A DNA stretch of 64,000 nucleotides, taken from positions 11,837,461 to 11,901,460 of the forward strand of contig OY848919.1 of NCBI GenBank assembly GCA_963693285.1, read 5' to 3'. The position numbers were made by a program, and so were the translations under genes. Below the pieces are notes generated by a model. That model made no database searches. It had not been told where the DNA came from and was given only the letters and a program-made list of their open reading frames with translations. Positions 23,250 to 36,000 of this stretch are shown piece by piece. The stretch comes from Xestospongia muta. Its lineage: Eukaryota > Porifera > Demospongiae > Haplosclerida > Petrosiidae. The stretch's first letter is position 1; each line of letters starts with the position of its first letter.

Positions 23250-26200
23250 TTACTCAAGACGAAGATAAGTACCATTAACATACAATACAGTTAATGTTTT
23301 ATTATGTTCTATTACTTTAAAGAGTTCTCTAAAATTAGTAATATTAGGACAGTTATTAAGAGATAGTCTTTGCAGTGACGTATTGAGTAATATTATGTCA
23401 CAAATGTGAGGTATGTCTTTATCTGTGATGGTAGGATCATTCCACAATAATAATTCTTTGAGTGTAGTGTTTGTAGAGACAGCATCAGTTATTGTCTGCA
23501 AATGATTAGGAGGAAGAGGAGAAGAGTAAAACCATATTACTTCAATTGCTCTGTTGTATATCAGCACATGACATAATTCAGAAACACATCGCATATCGAG
23601 AGGAGTGTCACTTATATCAAGTGTGTTTACCCTCACTAGGGATTCTTTGATGTAATATAGCACTACTAGTAAACTGTCAGAAGATAATGCCTTAAGAGTA
23701 ATCTTCCAGTGTTTTCCTGTTTGGTGTTGACTCTTTAATTGACCCATCACATCATTACATTCCTTCACTGTAGGTGAAGTGAGTACAACAGTGTTATTTG
23801 AGAACTTGACACTTTCATTGTCTTCTATAAAATAAAATTTAGTAAGTAATATACTATAATTATATACTCAGTACATTGTTAATTATAGAAATATACATAT
23901 GGATATTAAGGATGGAAGGAACTTAGAGAATAATAAACAAAAGTAGAGACAAAGTAACTACAAGAAGCTAAAACAAATTTATTTGTTTGTGTAATTGTTA
24001 TAGGTATTAACCTTTGATGGATAAGGGAGGCATTTCTTTCGATTCCTCTTCTGATAGTGGATTGACATCTAATGACTGTGAACAATAATCACTATCTATT
24101 GTTAAAACAGCTGGCCCTAATCCAAAGAGAAATATTTATTACACTAGTAGCTAGTGATGGAATAAAGATTATAGATAGGTACCAATTAAATCTATACCTA
24201 TGTTATTCCCTTCATAGAAGAAAAGATCATTTCCTTGGTCTGAGAGCACAAGTGGTTTTGGCACATATGGATTGTCTGATTGAGTTCCTAATAAACTGGT
24301 ACATATCATCTCTTCAGAAACTATAGAATAAGCATAACCCAATGTTATAGGGCAAAGTATTTCTATTAACTACTATAAACTGATAATGCAATGTACACTA
24401 GTGTTGAATAGATATACAAAATGGCGTATGTACCTAATGAGTTTGATTTTTTGATCATTATACTATTTCAACAGAGTCTTTATAATTCTACCAATTCACC
24501 ATATGACTTGTCAATCAGTATATTAGTAATAGAATAAAGCATGACATGTACTGTTTTTACATGATATGATGCAGTGTGAATGATGATAATTCAACCAATG
24601 CATCTTTACGGAGTATGAAATTTTTGATTGACAAACATTTCTGAATTTATAATATTAACTCTCTAAATTTTTTGTTAATCCAAAGTATTTTTTGAAAAAG
24701 TAATATCTTCAACTCTTTTTTTCAGGCTTAACTTAAAGTTTTACCTTCAAATTTTCTTAGCCTATTTTTGTAACCTTCTATTTCAAGATCCTTCCTCTGG
24801 ATGAGAGTTGAGTATGATTTCAATTGATACATCAATTCTTTTGCACTCTTTGCCATTTCCAACTTGATCTCCTACAAAACAGAAACACTTTATCTTTAAC
24901 TGTGATGATAGCAAAATCAAGCACAGTATACCTCATCTCTTTTGTTCTTAGCAAAAATAATAGACTGGCCAATAGTGAGTTTCATTAACTCTCTCTTTTT
25001 CATTAAGTCAATAGTTTCCTGAGCTTTGGCAATTAGTAAAGTTGTTAGACTAAATGGAAAAGTACAAGTCACAGCAATAGAGTTAGTTTTTTTAATGATA
25101 TTAATCTGGACATGTTTCGATAATCTTTCGAAGCACTCGGAGAGAACATCTCTAATATCATCTAAAACATAATCATCTGGGTTCCAGTCCAAGATGAAAG
25201 TGGCTGTTTCACATTTGAGAGAAGAGGAAGTAGTTGATAATCTGAAACTCTCATCAAGACAGAGACGGACAGACACGGTTGTACAAAATGCTTCAATAGA
25301 TATTTTGTATGTCTGAATATGGACTTTGGCTTCTTTGATGTCGAGTTCCTCCACTATTGTCTCCAGATAACTGATATCAGTCAGGGTACACTTGTCTCGT
25401 ACTACATCTAATATCTCATCAATAGTGTTAACATGAACTAATTGAGGCTTAAGGTCTGTGTAGCAATCTTGAAGTAAGATTTTAATGTCTTTAATAGGTG
25501 GTGGATTATTTAAAATAGCACGTCGAACTTTGAAGAAGATCCGTCCACATTTCCCTCTGATTTCATTAAATGTTTTTCCCATAGCTTGAGGAATTAGAAT
25601 GCCAACATCTATTAAAAATTTGAAATTAAATGTAAATGTTATGTGTATACATGTATTTGTTTTATTTTGAGATTGCATACTATTTGATAATGGTACCATT
25701 GTGTTCGAAGGCATAGAATCACCGTCTAAACAAATTTTATTGCATATTTCCTTCTTTATAAACTTTTTGCATGCCAATATAATACAGATACCACATACAA
25801 ATTGGAACATGCTTTAAAACAATCAAAAAATAATAAAACAATTTTTATTATGATCTAGATACTTTAAAACTATCTCCATATAAGAACATTGCCAATCTAT
25901 TTTTGATGACATTGTGTAGCCACCAGGGTTGTTGTGATTACAGGATAAAATAATGATTATAATTACTGATTACATTCACTGGATAGTAAAAGTAATGATT
26001 AAATTACTGACTACTTTCATTTTACAGCAAAAGTAATGATTAAATTACTGATTTTTTATTGAAGTAATGATTACAATTACAATGAAATGCACTAAAGTGC
26101 TTAACCTCACTGTGGTGGGCAGTGTAGATCTATACTGCAGAGTGCATACACATTTAACATTCCACAAGCTTAAAGGTATGGTAATTTATTAATGACTCAG

Positions 26201-29200
26201 CTTACTCTGACAATAGTCAACTTACTGGCCAATTTGCAAACTAATTGACCATAAGGCCCTACCAAGCAGATTCTTTTTAGCCTAAGACCTTCTCAAGTGA
26301 CATATCCAGACAAGAGATATCTCACGTGATGCACAAGATGATGACTCAGTATTTCTCTTCAATCAATGGGAGAAAACCTTAGACTGCTTTCAGTGCTTTG
26401 CCGTCTACTGGGTACTTTGCATTCTAATTGACAAAAGGTCCAATACTTTCCAACTTCTTAGCAAACCTTAGTGATTCTCCAATAACAGCTTTGGTGGTAG
26501 TATTTTTAGTTCGCGCTCGATCTATCGCAAAAGTTAGTAAAACTATCATAACTTTCCAAAGAAGTATTTTTGCAAAAACTCTCCCTATAAGAAGTTGGAA
26601 AATGTCATAAGCTATATGCAGGTTTTTTTTTATTGAATTCTCAAGTCTTCACTGAAAGCTGTGCTTTTTTCAAACGTTTTTCAGACTTTAATGCTTTTTG
26701 TTCGTATGACGCTCCTTTTAGCAGTATATATATTCTTAATTCCCTTTATCAATGCTTAATTCCTTTTATCAATGCTTAATTTCCTTTGTCAATTTTTAAT
26801 TTCCTTTATCAATGCTTAGTTTCCTTTATCAATGCTTAATTTCCTTTATCAATGCTTAATTTCCTTTATCAATGCTTAGTTTCCTTTATCAATGCTTAAT
26901 TTCCTTTATCAATGCTTAATTTCCTTTATCAATGCTTAGTTTCCTTTATCAATGCTTAATTTCCTTTATCAATGGTTAATTTCCTTTGTTAATGATTATT
27001 TTCCTTTATCAATGCTTAATTCCCTTTATCAATGCTTAATTCTCTTTATCAATGCTACCATCCACTATAGTTTGGTGGCTACCAGTGCTGTGTTTGCTGA
27101 GTTAAAGCAGCTCAAAGCCAATTGCCCAGGTAACAGACACACACAGTCACACACACTGACAGACTACAGTAACCCTCGCTATGCACCCATGCACAGCAAG
27201 GTTAATTACAGTCATATTAGTGTAAAAGGTAAACACGTGAACGTTTCCCTTTGCTGCATGTAGCCATGTCATTTGTTTCACCCAGTGTGACTGCAGTTGA
27301 TACAGCAGCATTCAGTGACAATTGACAATGTAGTGTTGTCAATCATGTGACTGCTTAGTACACAATGCATAATTACACATTGCACAATATATAGGGTGTG
27401 AAACTCAAATTTACACACTTGCTTTGATTTATTGTCAAGCAAAAAATGCTGACATTGATTACAATTACTTAGTGTAATTACAATTACATTACAATTACTT
27501 TCTCTATAGAAAATGCTGATTATAATTACATTATAATTACTTGAGATACTGTAATTATTAATGATCATTACAATTACAATTACTGATTACAACAACCCTG
27601 GTAGCCACAATAACTTACTTTGAGTTGGATCATCTGGCACTGCTGCTACAACAGGAGAAGTAGTCGGTACATCTATTTATATTAATATAGAGTTAACAGA
27701 GATCATGTATAAGTGATTAGAATGTCTGACCTTTATAGTAGTAAGGCTCTTTATCTTGACAACTAATTTGATTTTGATGAAATGCTCTGTCTATTAAAAA
27801 CAGACTATTTTATCAAGATACATGAATAGAATCAAGAGTCCTTATTGGTATAAATGTATGTGCATGGATGCAGGGTTTCATCTAGAAGTGTTCAGCAGGG
27901 GGGAAGTCACGGTAATTAACCTGTTTAATGGGCGGGGTTATGGCAATTATCTTAATTAAAGGGCAGGTTTCGTATAGTTCTAATTAGACAGTATCTTGTT
28001 CACGTGTGCAGCTAGGTAGCAATGATGTAATTCTGTAATTCTTTTTTTTTTAATATTCTACACATGTACTAACATCTAATCATATGACGAACAGAATTGT
28101 TTTTGAGATATTCTAGGGAGGGAAGTCAGGGATTTAGGGGGGAAGCTTCCCCCTTACCCCCCTATAGATGAAACTTTGAGATGTATTAGTATTTGGAATG
28201 GCTCAAGAATTTCTGTCACATTATAACTCTTGCTTAGAATAATGAGACTATTTATACAAAGTAGTAAAATTACTATGGAATGTTACTATAGAAACTTACT
28301 ATAATCATTCAAAATAGCATTAGCTATTGGTACATTGTCTGTGAACTTTAATAATACGCTAGCAAACACTTTTATATTATGGTGGCTAATATGAATAGCA
28401 CAACAAATAGCAGATAACAGTAATACTCTTCTCTCAGTTGCTGATTGGGCGGACTCAATATGCTCAAGTAGTGTCTCTGATATTATCTCTTCTTCATGAA
28501 GAATACGAGCAACACTAATAGAATCTTGAAGAGATTGAGATAGTTGGCCATAATGATGATTAAATAGAGCAATAGCATACTCTTCATAACTAGACTTATC
28601 TTCCGGTATTACATCAGCTGTTTGATTGACATCTGCACAAGACAATATCAAAATGTCAATAAATTCTCAAATATATTATAGTTTCATAATACTAGAGAAA
28701 CTATGGGTACCATTGAGTAACACAAATACTATGGTCACCAATGGATACCACAAACACTATGGACACCATTTGGCACCACAAACATTATGGACACCATTGG
28801 GCAACACAGACACTACAGGCACCAACTTATCAAAGAACATCATCCATAGTACGATCATGCTCTCTGTCTAGTACTAGTACAATTGCTCACCAGTAATATA
28901 AGAAGATCCTCCTAAAGCTAACACATAATTATTAGCGGTAGTCATTCCTTCCATGACATCTTTTCTCAAAGCATCAATAATTTCTTTCCTGGTAGCATTG
29001 GGATTGGTATTCAGCCATAACTGAAACATCTTTAAAATTTTAAAGTCGACATCTTTATTCAGCTCTTCAATAGCATCTAATTTAGTAGTATCTAGTTTGA
29101 GAAGTACACCAAATTTGTACCAATTGGTACCAACTCTGATGTGTTCACATAACTCATCAAGACTTGGCTTTCCTTTTAATTTGTCCTCATATGACGAATC

Positions 29201-29215
29201 ATGTCTGGTAGCCAT
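23250..29215 (-). CDS. Gene E: Death - CARD-like - FNEIR - coiled coil - LRR protein
   Basis: Exons: Death 28891-29215 (ATG 29215; NWYKFGVLLKLD, KMFQLWLNTNP); CARD-like 28300-28632; linkers about 27733-27790, 27620-27672 and 25660-25730; FNEIR 24932-25608; coiled coil about 24760-24870; linkers near 24206-24320 and 24010-24120 (acidic, LSEEESKEMPPLS); LRR 23250-23824. A 1.7-kb hAT-like element sits in the intron between two linkers. The Death exon is nearly identical to that of C, and the FNEIR module to that of E'. The LRR has the family pattern but an unusual first repeat, and ends TVLYVNGTYLRLE. Intact throughout as far as I can follow. E is the parent copy of the truncated E' further upstream. 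Confidence 0.75.
24425..24625. repeat. Dispersed 190-bp repeat, copy 2
   Basis: Diverged copy of 22925-23115, in an intron of gene E. It was carried along into the segmental duplication (33845-34045). Confidence 0.6.
25924..27600. mobile_element. hAT-like nonautonomous DNA transposon, 1677 bp, 8-bp TSD
   Basis: Ends CAGGGTTGTTGT and its complement ACAACAACCCTG. It is flanked by an exact 8-bp direct repeat GTAGCCAC (25916-25923 and 27601-27608). CAGGG ends plus 8-bp target duplications are hallmarks of the hAT superfamily. Subterminal regions are rich in attactgattac-like motifs. It has no transposase; the longest open frames are unconvincing. The interior carries a 20-bp minisatellite. It is inserted in an intron of gene E. 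Confidence 0.85.
26734..27054. repeat. Minisatellite, 20-bp unit, about 16 copies, inside hAT-like element
   Basis: Unit ATCAATGCTTAATTTCCTTT, the reverse complement of the array at 17221-17716 in gene D. Confidence 0.97.
27871..28178. repeat. GC-rich foldback repeat, possible MITE
   Basis: Begins CAGGGTTTCATCTAGAAG and ends with the near-complement CTATAGATGAAACTTTG. Near the right end is a C/G-rich hairpin (GGGGGGAAGCTTCCCCC). No clear target duplication. The duplicate is at 35213-35522. Lies in a gene E intron. Confidence 0.5.
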
Positions 29216-29676
29216 TCCTGCTTAACATGATCTAGTTATATAACCTAAAAAACAACAATCTTAATAAACATCTTCTATCCTGGATCCATTTAATTCACAT
29301 GTAATGGAGCATCACCTGAGGAGGAGGAGGAGCAAAGAGCAAATTCCTATAGTACTATTGTACTACATGCAGTTAATTTAACATAACAGATTGTTGATAG
29401 AAGATACAAGGCCAACTTGTGTCCACTCATGTTGACTGACTTGACTCAAATGATTGACAAATCAAAGAACATAACTATATATTGGTAAGCTCAAGGGTGT
29501 ATAAGTATATTTACAGCTGGTAATTATAGGTGGCTAAATCATCACTGATCTTTGAAGTAATGTACACGTGTCGTTATTGGCTTACACACAAAACTGAATT
29601 TACTTGTACTTAATAACAGTTCCATGCTCACACTGTAATTATAATAAACAAAACTCTAAAATCACACTAACAATAA
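29216..29676. other. Intergenic region between genes E and F
   Basis: About 460 bp, holding the putative promoter of gene E with a purine-rich GAGGAGGAGGAG block near 29318. The same kind of block precedes other genes of the cluster (near 16228, 31825, 36662 and 39119). No coding sequence. Confidence 0.5.
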
Positions 29677-31692
29677 TTAACGAAGAAAGCAATCATTAAT
29701 GTATAAAGTAAGCATTGTTTTGTTTTCTTTTAAAACTTTAGAAAGTTGTTGACTTCCTAGTTCTGTAATGTTAGAACAGGAATAGAAACGTAGTTCTTCC
29801 AATGTTTTATTTCCCGATAATAGGTTAGAGATGTGATGTATGTCTTCATCTGTGATATTAGGATCATGCCAAAACCCTAATGATTTGAGTGTAGTACTGG
29901 TGGATAGAGCATTAGCAATCACCTCCAGACCGTTAGGTGGAAGAGGAGAAGAATGAAGACGTAGGTACTCCATTGTCTTGTTGTAAGTCAATAAATGAGA
30001 TAATTCAGAGACACAACAACTATCAAGAGATGTATCACGTATATCAAGTCCCCTCACTAGAATGTCGTCGAGATTACTTAAGGCAGCTAGAATAATGTGT
30101 GGTGATGACGTTTTGAAGTAAATCTTCCAGTATTTTTGTTGCCTCTTCATTGTACTAACTACTTCTTGACATTGTTGAATGGTAGGTGAGATAAGATCAA
30201 CGCCATCACCATACCACTTAATACGACCAGTACCTACAGTACCTACAGTACCTACAGTACCTACAGTACTTACAGCACCTACAGTACCTATAGTACAAAT
30301 AAAAATTTTTTTATTGATAGTACTAGTTACCATATATGATGTGTGTGTTATTATAAATTACTAACTTTCTTTTTCCTCAAAACTTGAATCTAGTTCTTGT
30401 GATAACAATGAGCCTGAACGATAGGTACTATATGATGAAGAAAAACCTCGACCTTAATTATAAGAAGACAAATTATATAACACAATATACAACATGAATA
30501 ATACCTCTGATCGTTTTTAAGTGAAAGATGTATTCTTCTTTTTCCTCAAGTTGTGACATAAGTGATGCAACAGTCTCTTTTAACATTTCATTCTCTTCTA
30601 ATCTCTTAGCTAACACAGTTACATATTCCTTCTCAGCATCTAAGAAATTAAAAACTTCCATATAAGTACAATACACTATATATTATATTGTTACACACAT
30701 TAATTTACATGCAACTATGTACATGTACATGTACAATGACACATAATTATAATGATGTATTTAAAATCTTACAATCTCTTATATTTTCAATTTGTCTGAT
30801 GGTAGATTTCAAGCTATCTATCTCGATTGTCTTCTTTCTGTTAATAGTGTGTTGTGTTACCAGTTCACTTTCCAAGTTAGCCATCTGAATTTGTGTGCTC
30901 ATTAATGTTTCTCCAAGTGTTTCAAATGCCTCTGTATATAAAGTATAAATAAATGAAGAAACGTTTATAGAAATATTCATATTAATGTCTACTTCATTTA
31001 AATGGCTTGTTAGAAGTGTTACAATGATCAGACTGTACAGTTATTATTACAACTCTACTGCTACTCACGACAGTTTATTTAAAAACTTGAAAAACCTTAT
31101 ATATCATTGTTCTGAAATTCTGCTGATGAAGCGAGGGGATTTTATTCAACCACGTAGTTACATACTATGAATGTTAACATTATTCTGTGCTACTGCTGTT
31201 TCATACTTTCTTTTGTTTTAAGGATGGATTTCAATTTGTTAATTTCCATTTGTTTCTGTGTTCGCACTGTTAACGGCGGTTCAACTAAACATAAATAATT
31301 ATAGTAAAATGTTAAAATCCATATTTATTATTATTATAAACATGAGTCATAGTTTTACAATACTCACCAGTAGTAATTACACGTGACTCTCTCAGTATCT
31401 CCTCATATTTTTTAGCAACAGTCACCTCTCCAATGACCTCCTTCTTTAAAGTATTCACTATTTCTATTCTCATAGCGTTGGGGTTGGTATTGAGCCAGAG
31501 ATTAAACATCTTTGAAGTTTTAACGTTCACATCTCTATTCAACTCTTCAATAGCATCTAGTTTAGTCATATCTAACTTGAGGAGTACACCGAACGTGTGC
31601 CATTTAGTACCGATATTGACATGTTCACATAACTCATCAAGAGTTGGTTTTTCTCTTAACTTCTCTTCATATGATGTATCAGCAGTAGCCAT
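29677..31692 (-). CDS. Gene F: short form, Death - coiled coil - LRR protein
   Basis: Exons: Death 31368-31692 (ATG 31692, MATADTSYEEK; KWHTFGVLLKLD, KMFNLWLNTNP); coiled-coil exons near 31200-31285, 30770-30930 (TLMSTQIQMANLESEL, IEIDSLKSTIRQIEN) and 30510-30645; Ser-rich linker near 30365-30455; LRR 29677 to about 30290. There is no CARD-like or FNEIR exon. The start of the LRR exon is blurred by a 9-bp tandem repeat that offers several in-frame acceptors. The LRR has the pattern NKTMEYLRLHSSPLPPNGLE and ends TLYINDCFLR. It is near-identical to F' at 37021-38987. Family role inferred from architecture only. Confidence 0.72.
30229..30296 (-). repeat. 9-bp tandem repeat spanning the LRR exon acceptor of gene F
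   Basis: On the sense strand the unit is TACTGTAGG (about 7 copies, two with substitutions). Each copy contains an AG|GT acceptor-like site and encodes Thr-Val-Gly in frame. The duplicated gene F' has only one to two units. Confidence 0.85.
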
Positions 31693-32114
31693 AGCTGCTT
31701 ACATGCTCTGAAGTATGAGCTGCAAAATAAGTAAGTAAAACAATACTAAATAAATAACAAAAAAGACTTACTGCTAAGTAGACTTTTCTTTACTGAATTT
31801 TTAAACAAACAGTATATATAGCACGAGGAGGAGGAGGACTTACATGTAGTACAGCTTTGCACTGATCAGCTTTCCATATTAAATATTTTTAAAAATTATT
31901 TGCTTATCTTCAAACTAATGACAACACCCAAAAAACATCAGTGAAGACAATATCCATTAACAAAAATTACATTATAGTATTAAAATTAATATAAAATTAG
32001 AATATACAACGTATGGTTTAATAACAAAATGATTTCATAGAACAAAACCATTTTATAAAGGATAAATGATGCCAAATATTATAGAGTCACATTTCCTAGT
32101 AATAGCTTCCACAT

Positions 32115-32995
32115 TTATGGTGACCTTGGGATAAGTCCAAAATAATCAGGCTGTAGAAAGTCGTTTATAATGTTAACTACAGTTTCACGAAGTGTTGCCT
32201 TAAGTGACTCTTCAGGAGTACTAGAAAAAGACAAAAATACATGTACATGTATATATTGCATTGTCATTTTATTATAGCTATTGTTATTAGAACTTACTAG
32301 ACACCAGGTGGACCAGACATATAGACATAGTACTTAATCTTAGGCTCAGTTCCTGATGTACGAAGAGTAAACTCGCAACGATTATCCAACTGAAATGTAA
32401 TCAGTTGACTGTTGGGATCTACTGGTAAAATCTATCGACAATATATAATACTATTTGTCCAGGTCTGGTTCCTATACTTACAGGCTGATAATCAGGTGGT
32501 CTGGTACTGTCATAGCCCACTGTTAAATCACACACACTTGTAACACGAGCTGTACCACATGTCTCAGGATACTAGTGAAGACAATAGATGGTGAATGATG
32601 ACATATAGAGAGATGATGAGTAAATGGAGAGAGAGAGAGAAATACACACACACACACACATATTTATATTTAGGTACCTTTTTATCTTTTCTAAGTCTTT
32701 CAAATAATTGTGAAATGGTCTCTTTAGAGTCACAGATAAAATACGAGTTATCAGATACAAAACGACCATATTTCAAATAGATCTCCTCTAACAAAGAACT
32801 AAACGTTTTCCCATTCTCATATAAATATCCCGCCAGTTCTCCCGCCACTACAGCAGCACTAACGCCATCTTTATCAAGGACAGTTGTACCAAACATGAAT
32901 CCTATTGCCTCTTCAAAAGCAAAGAGGACTTCATGACCTTTCTCAAGGAGGTCATGAGAGACGTTACCCATCCACTTAAAACCAGTTAGAGTTTC
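32115..32995 (-). pseudogene. PGM2 3' fragment (exons 11-14), duplicated
   Basis: Four exons, 32678-32995, 32482-32571, 32298-32431 and 32115-32220, match exons 11-14 of the complete PGM2 gene at 39414-43420. They encode only the C-terminal third ([36 protein letters not shown]). The first ten exons, including the catalytic Ser and the metal-binding loop, are missing because the duplication breakpoint falls in intron 10. Exons remain open, but there is no PGM2 promoter, so it is probably nonfunctional. The microsatellites in intron 11 are shorter than in the parent. Confidence 0.9.
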
Positions 32996-33047
32996 CTAAA
33001 TAGAAATAAATTACAGTACATGAAGTATGTATAGTACAAGTGAAAAC

Positions 33048-36000
33048 TATATCAAGTGTGTTTACCCTGACTAGGGATTCTTTGATGTAATATAGCACTA
33101 CTAGTAAACTGTCAGAAGACAATGCCTTAAGAGTAATCTTCCAGTGTTTTCCTGTTTGGTACTCTTTAATCGACCCATCACATCATTACATTCCTCCACA
33201 GTAGGTGAGGTGAGTACAGCAATGTTATTTGAGAACTTGACACTTTCATTGTCTTCTATACAATAAAATTTAGCAAGTAATATACTGTTATTATATACTC
33301 AGTACATTGCTAATTATAGAAATATACATGTGGATATTAAGGATGGAAGGAACTTAGAGAATAATAAACAAAAGTAGAGACAAAGTAACTACAAAAAGCT
33401 AAAACAAATTTATTGTTTGTGTAATTGTTATAGATATTAACCTTTGATGGATAAGGGAGGCATTTCTTTCGATTCCTCTTCTGATAGTGGATTGACATCT
33501 AATGACTGTGAACAATAATCACTATCTATTGTTAAAGCAGCTGGCCCTAATCCAAAGAGAAATATTTATTACACTAGTAGCTAGTGATGGAATAAAGATT
33601 ATAGATAGGTACCAATTAAATCTATACCTATGTTATTCCCTTCATAGAAGAAAAGATCATTTCCTTGGTCTGAGAACACAAGTGGTTTTGGCACAAGTGG
33701 ATTGTCTGATTGAGTTCCTAATAAACTGGTACATATCATCTCTTCAGAAACTATAGAATAAGCATAACCCAATGTTATAGGGCAAAGTATTTCTATTAAC
33801 TACTATAAACTGATAATGCAATGTACACTAGTGTTGAATAGATATACAAAATGGCGTATGTACCTAATGAGTTTGATTTTTTGATCATTATACTATTTCA
33901 ACAGAGTCTTTATAATTCTACCAATTCACCATATGACTTGTCAATCAGTATATTAGTAATAGAATAAAGCATGACATGTACTGTTTTTACATGATATGAT
34001 GCAGTGTGAATGATGATAATTCAACCAATGCATCTTTACGGAGTATGAAATTTTTGATTGACAAACATTTCTGAATTTATAATATTAACTCTCTAAATTC
34101 TTTGTTAATCCAAAGTATTTTTTGAAAAAGTAATATCTTCAACTCTTTTTTTCAGGCTTAACTTAAAGTTTTACCTTCAAATTTTCTTAGCCTATTTTTG
34201 TAACCTTCTATTTCAAGATCCTTCCTCTGGATGAGATTTGAGTATGATTTCAATCGATACATCAATTCTTTTGCACTCTTTGCCATTTCCAACTTGATAT
34301 CCTACAAAAACAGAAACACTTTATCTTTAACTGTGATGATAGCAAAATCAAGCATGGTGTACCTCATCTCTTTTGTTCTTAGCAAAAATAATACACTGGC
34401 CAATAGTGAGTTTCATTAACTCTCTCTTTTTCATTAAGTCAATAGTTTCCTGAGCTTTGGTAATTAGTAAAGTTGTTAGACTAAATGGAAAAGTACAAGT
34501 CACAGCAATAGAGTTAGTTTTTTTAATGATATTAATCTGGACATGTTTCGATAATCTTTCGAAGCACTCGGAGAGAACATCTCTAATATCATCTAAAACA
34601 TAATCATCTGGGTTCCAGTCCAAGATGAAAGTGGCTGTTTCACATTTGAGAGAAGAGGAAGTAGTTGATAATCTGAAACTCTCATCAAGACAGAGACGAA
34701 CAGACACAGTTGTACAAAATGCTTCAATAGATATTTTGTATGACTGAATATGGACTTTGGCTTCTTTGATGTCGAGTTCCTCCACTATTGTCTCCAGATA
34801 ACTGATATCGGTCAGTGTACACTTTTCTCGTACTATATCTAATATTTCATCAATAGTGTTAACGTGAACAAATAGAGGCTTAAGGTCTGTGTAGCAATCT
34901 TGAAGTAATATTTTAATGTCCTTAATAGGTGGTGGATTATTTAAAATAGCATGTCGAACTTTGAAGAAGATCTGTCCACATTTCCCTCTGATTTCATTAA
35001 AAGTTTTTCCCATAGCTTACAACAACCCTGGTAGCCACAATAACTTACTTTGAGTTGGATCATCTGGCACTGCTGCTACAACAGGAGAAGTAGTCGGTAC
35101 ATCTATTTATATTAATATAGAGTTAACAGAGATCTATTAAAAACAGACTATTTATCAAGATACATGAATGGAATCAAGAGTCCTTATTGGTATAAATGTA
35201 TGTGCATGGATGCAGGGTTTCATCTAGAAGTGTTCAGCAGGGGGGGGAAGTCATGGTAATTAACCTGTTTAATGGGCGGGGTTATGGCAATTATCTTAAT
35301 TAAAGGGCAGGTTTCGTATAGTTCTAATTAGACAGTATCTTGTTCACGTGTGCAGCTAGGTAGCAATGATGTAATTCTGTAATTCTTTTTTTTTTAATAT
35401 TCTACACATGTACTAACATCTAATCATATGACGAACAGAATTGTTTTTGAGATATTCTAGGGAGGGAAGTCAGGGATTTAGGGGGGAAGCTTCCCCCTTA
35501 CCCCCCTATAGATGAAACTTTGAGATGTATTAGTATTTGGAATGGCTCAAGAATTTCTGTCACATTATAACTCTTGCTTAGAATAATGACACTATTTATA
35601 CAAAGTAGTAAAATTACTATGGAATGTTACTATAGAAACTTACTATAATCATTCAAAATAGCATTAGCTATTGGTACATTGTCTGTGAACTTTAATAATA
35701 CGCTAGCAAACACTTTTATATTATGGTGGCTAATATGAATAGCACCACAAATAGCAGATAACAGTAATACTCTTCTCTCAGTTGCTGATTGGGCGGACTC
35801 AATATGCTCAAGTAGTGTCTCTGATATTATCTCTTCTTCATGAAGAATACGGGCGACACTAATAGAATCTTGAAGAGATTGAGATAGTTGGCCATAATGA
35901 TGATTAAATAGAGCAATAGCATACTCTTCATAACTAGACTTATCTTCTGGTATTACATCAGCTGTTTGATTGACATCTGTACAAGACAATATCAAAATGT

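Larger units (their letters stand above)
23613..33049. repeat. Segmental duplication, copy 1 (9.4 kb)
   Basis: Contains most of gene E, gene F and PGM2 exons 11-14. It is homologous in the same orientation to 33048-40394. Identity by eye is very high, with scattered substitutions. It is longer than copy 2 because it keeps the hAT-like element and one linker exon. Confidence 0.95.

Noticed and set aside
24072..24326. Plus-strand frame of 84 residues, repeated almost identically at 33502-33756
   Set aside because: It is antisense to the phased linker exons of genes E and E'; its conservation is explained by the segmental duplication.
26428..26610. Short open frame inside the hAT-like element as a transposase remnant
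   Set aside because: No hAT dimerisation or catalytic motif; composition looks random.
27871..28178. Second hAT element with 8-bp TSD
   Set aside because: The ends are inverted, but the flanking 8-mers (catggatg and agatgtat) do not match, so superfamily assignment is not supported.
30688..30888. Plus-strand frame repeated at 37983-38183
   Set aside because: Shadow of the coiled-coil exons of F and F' on the opposite strand.
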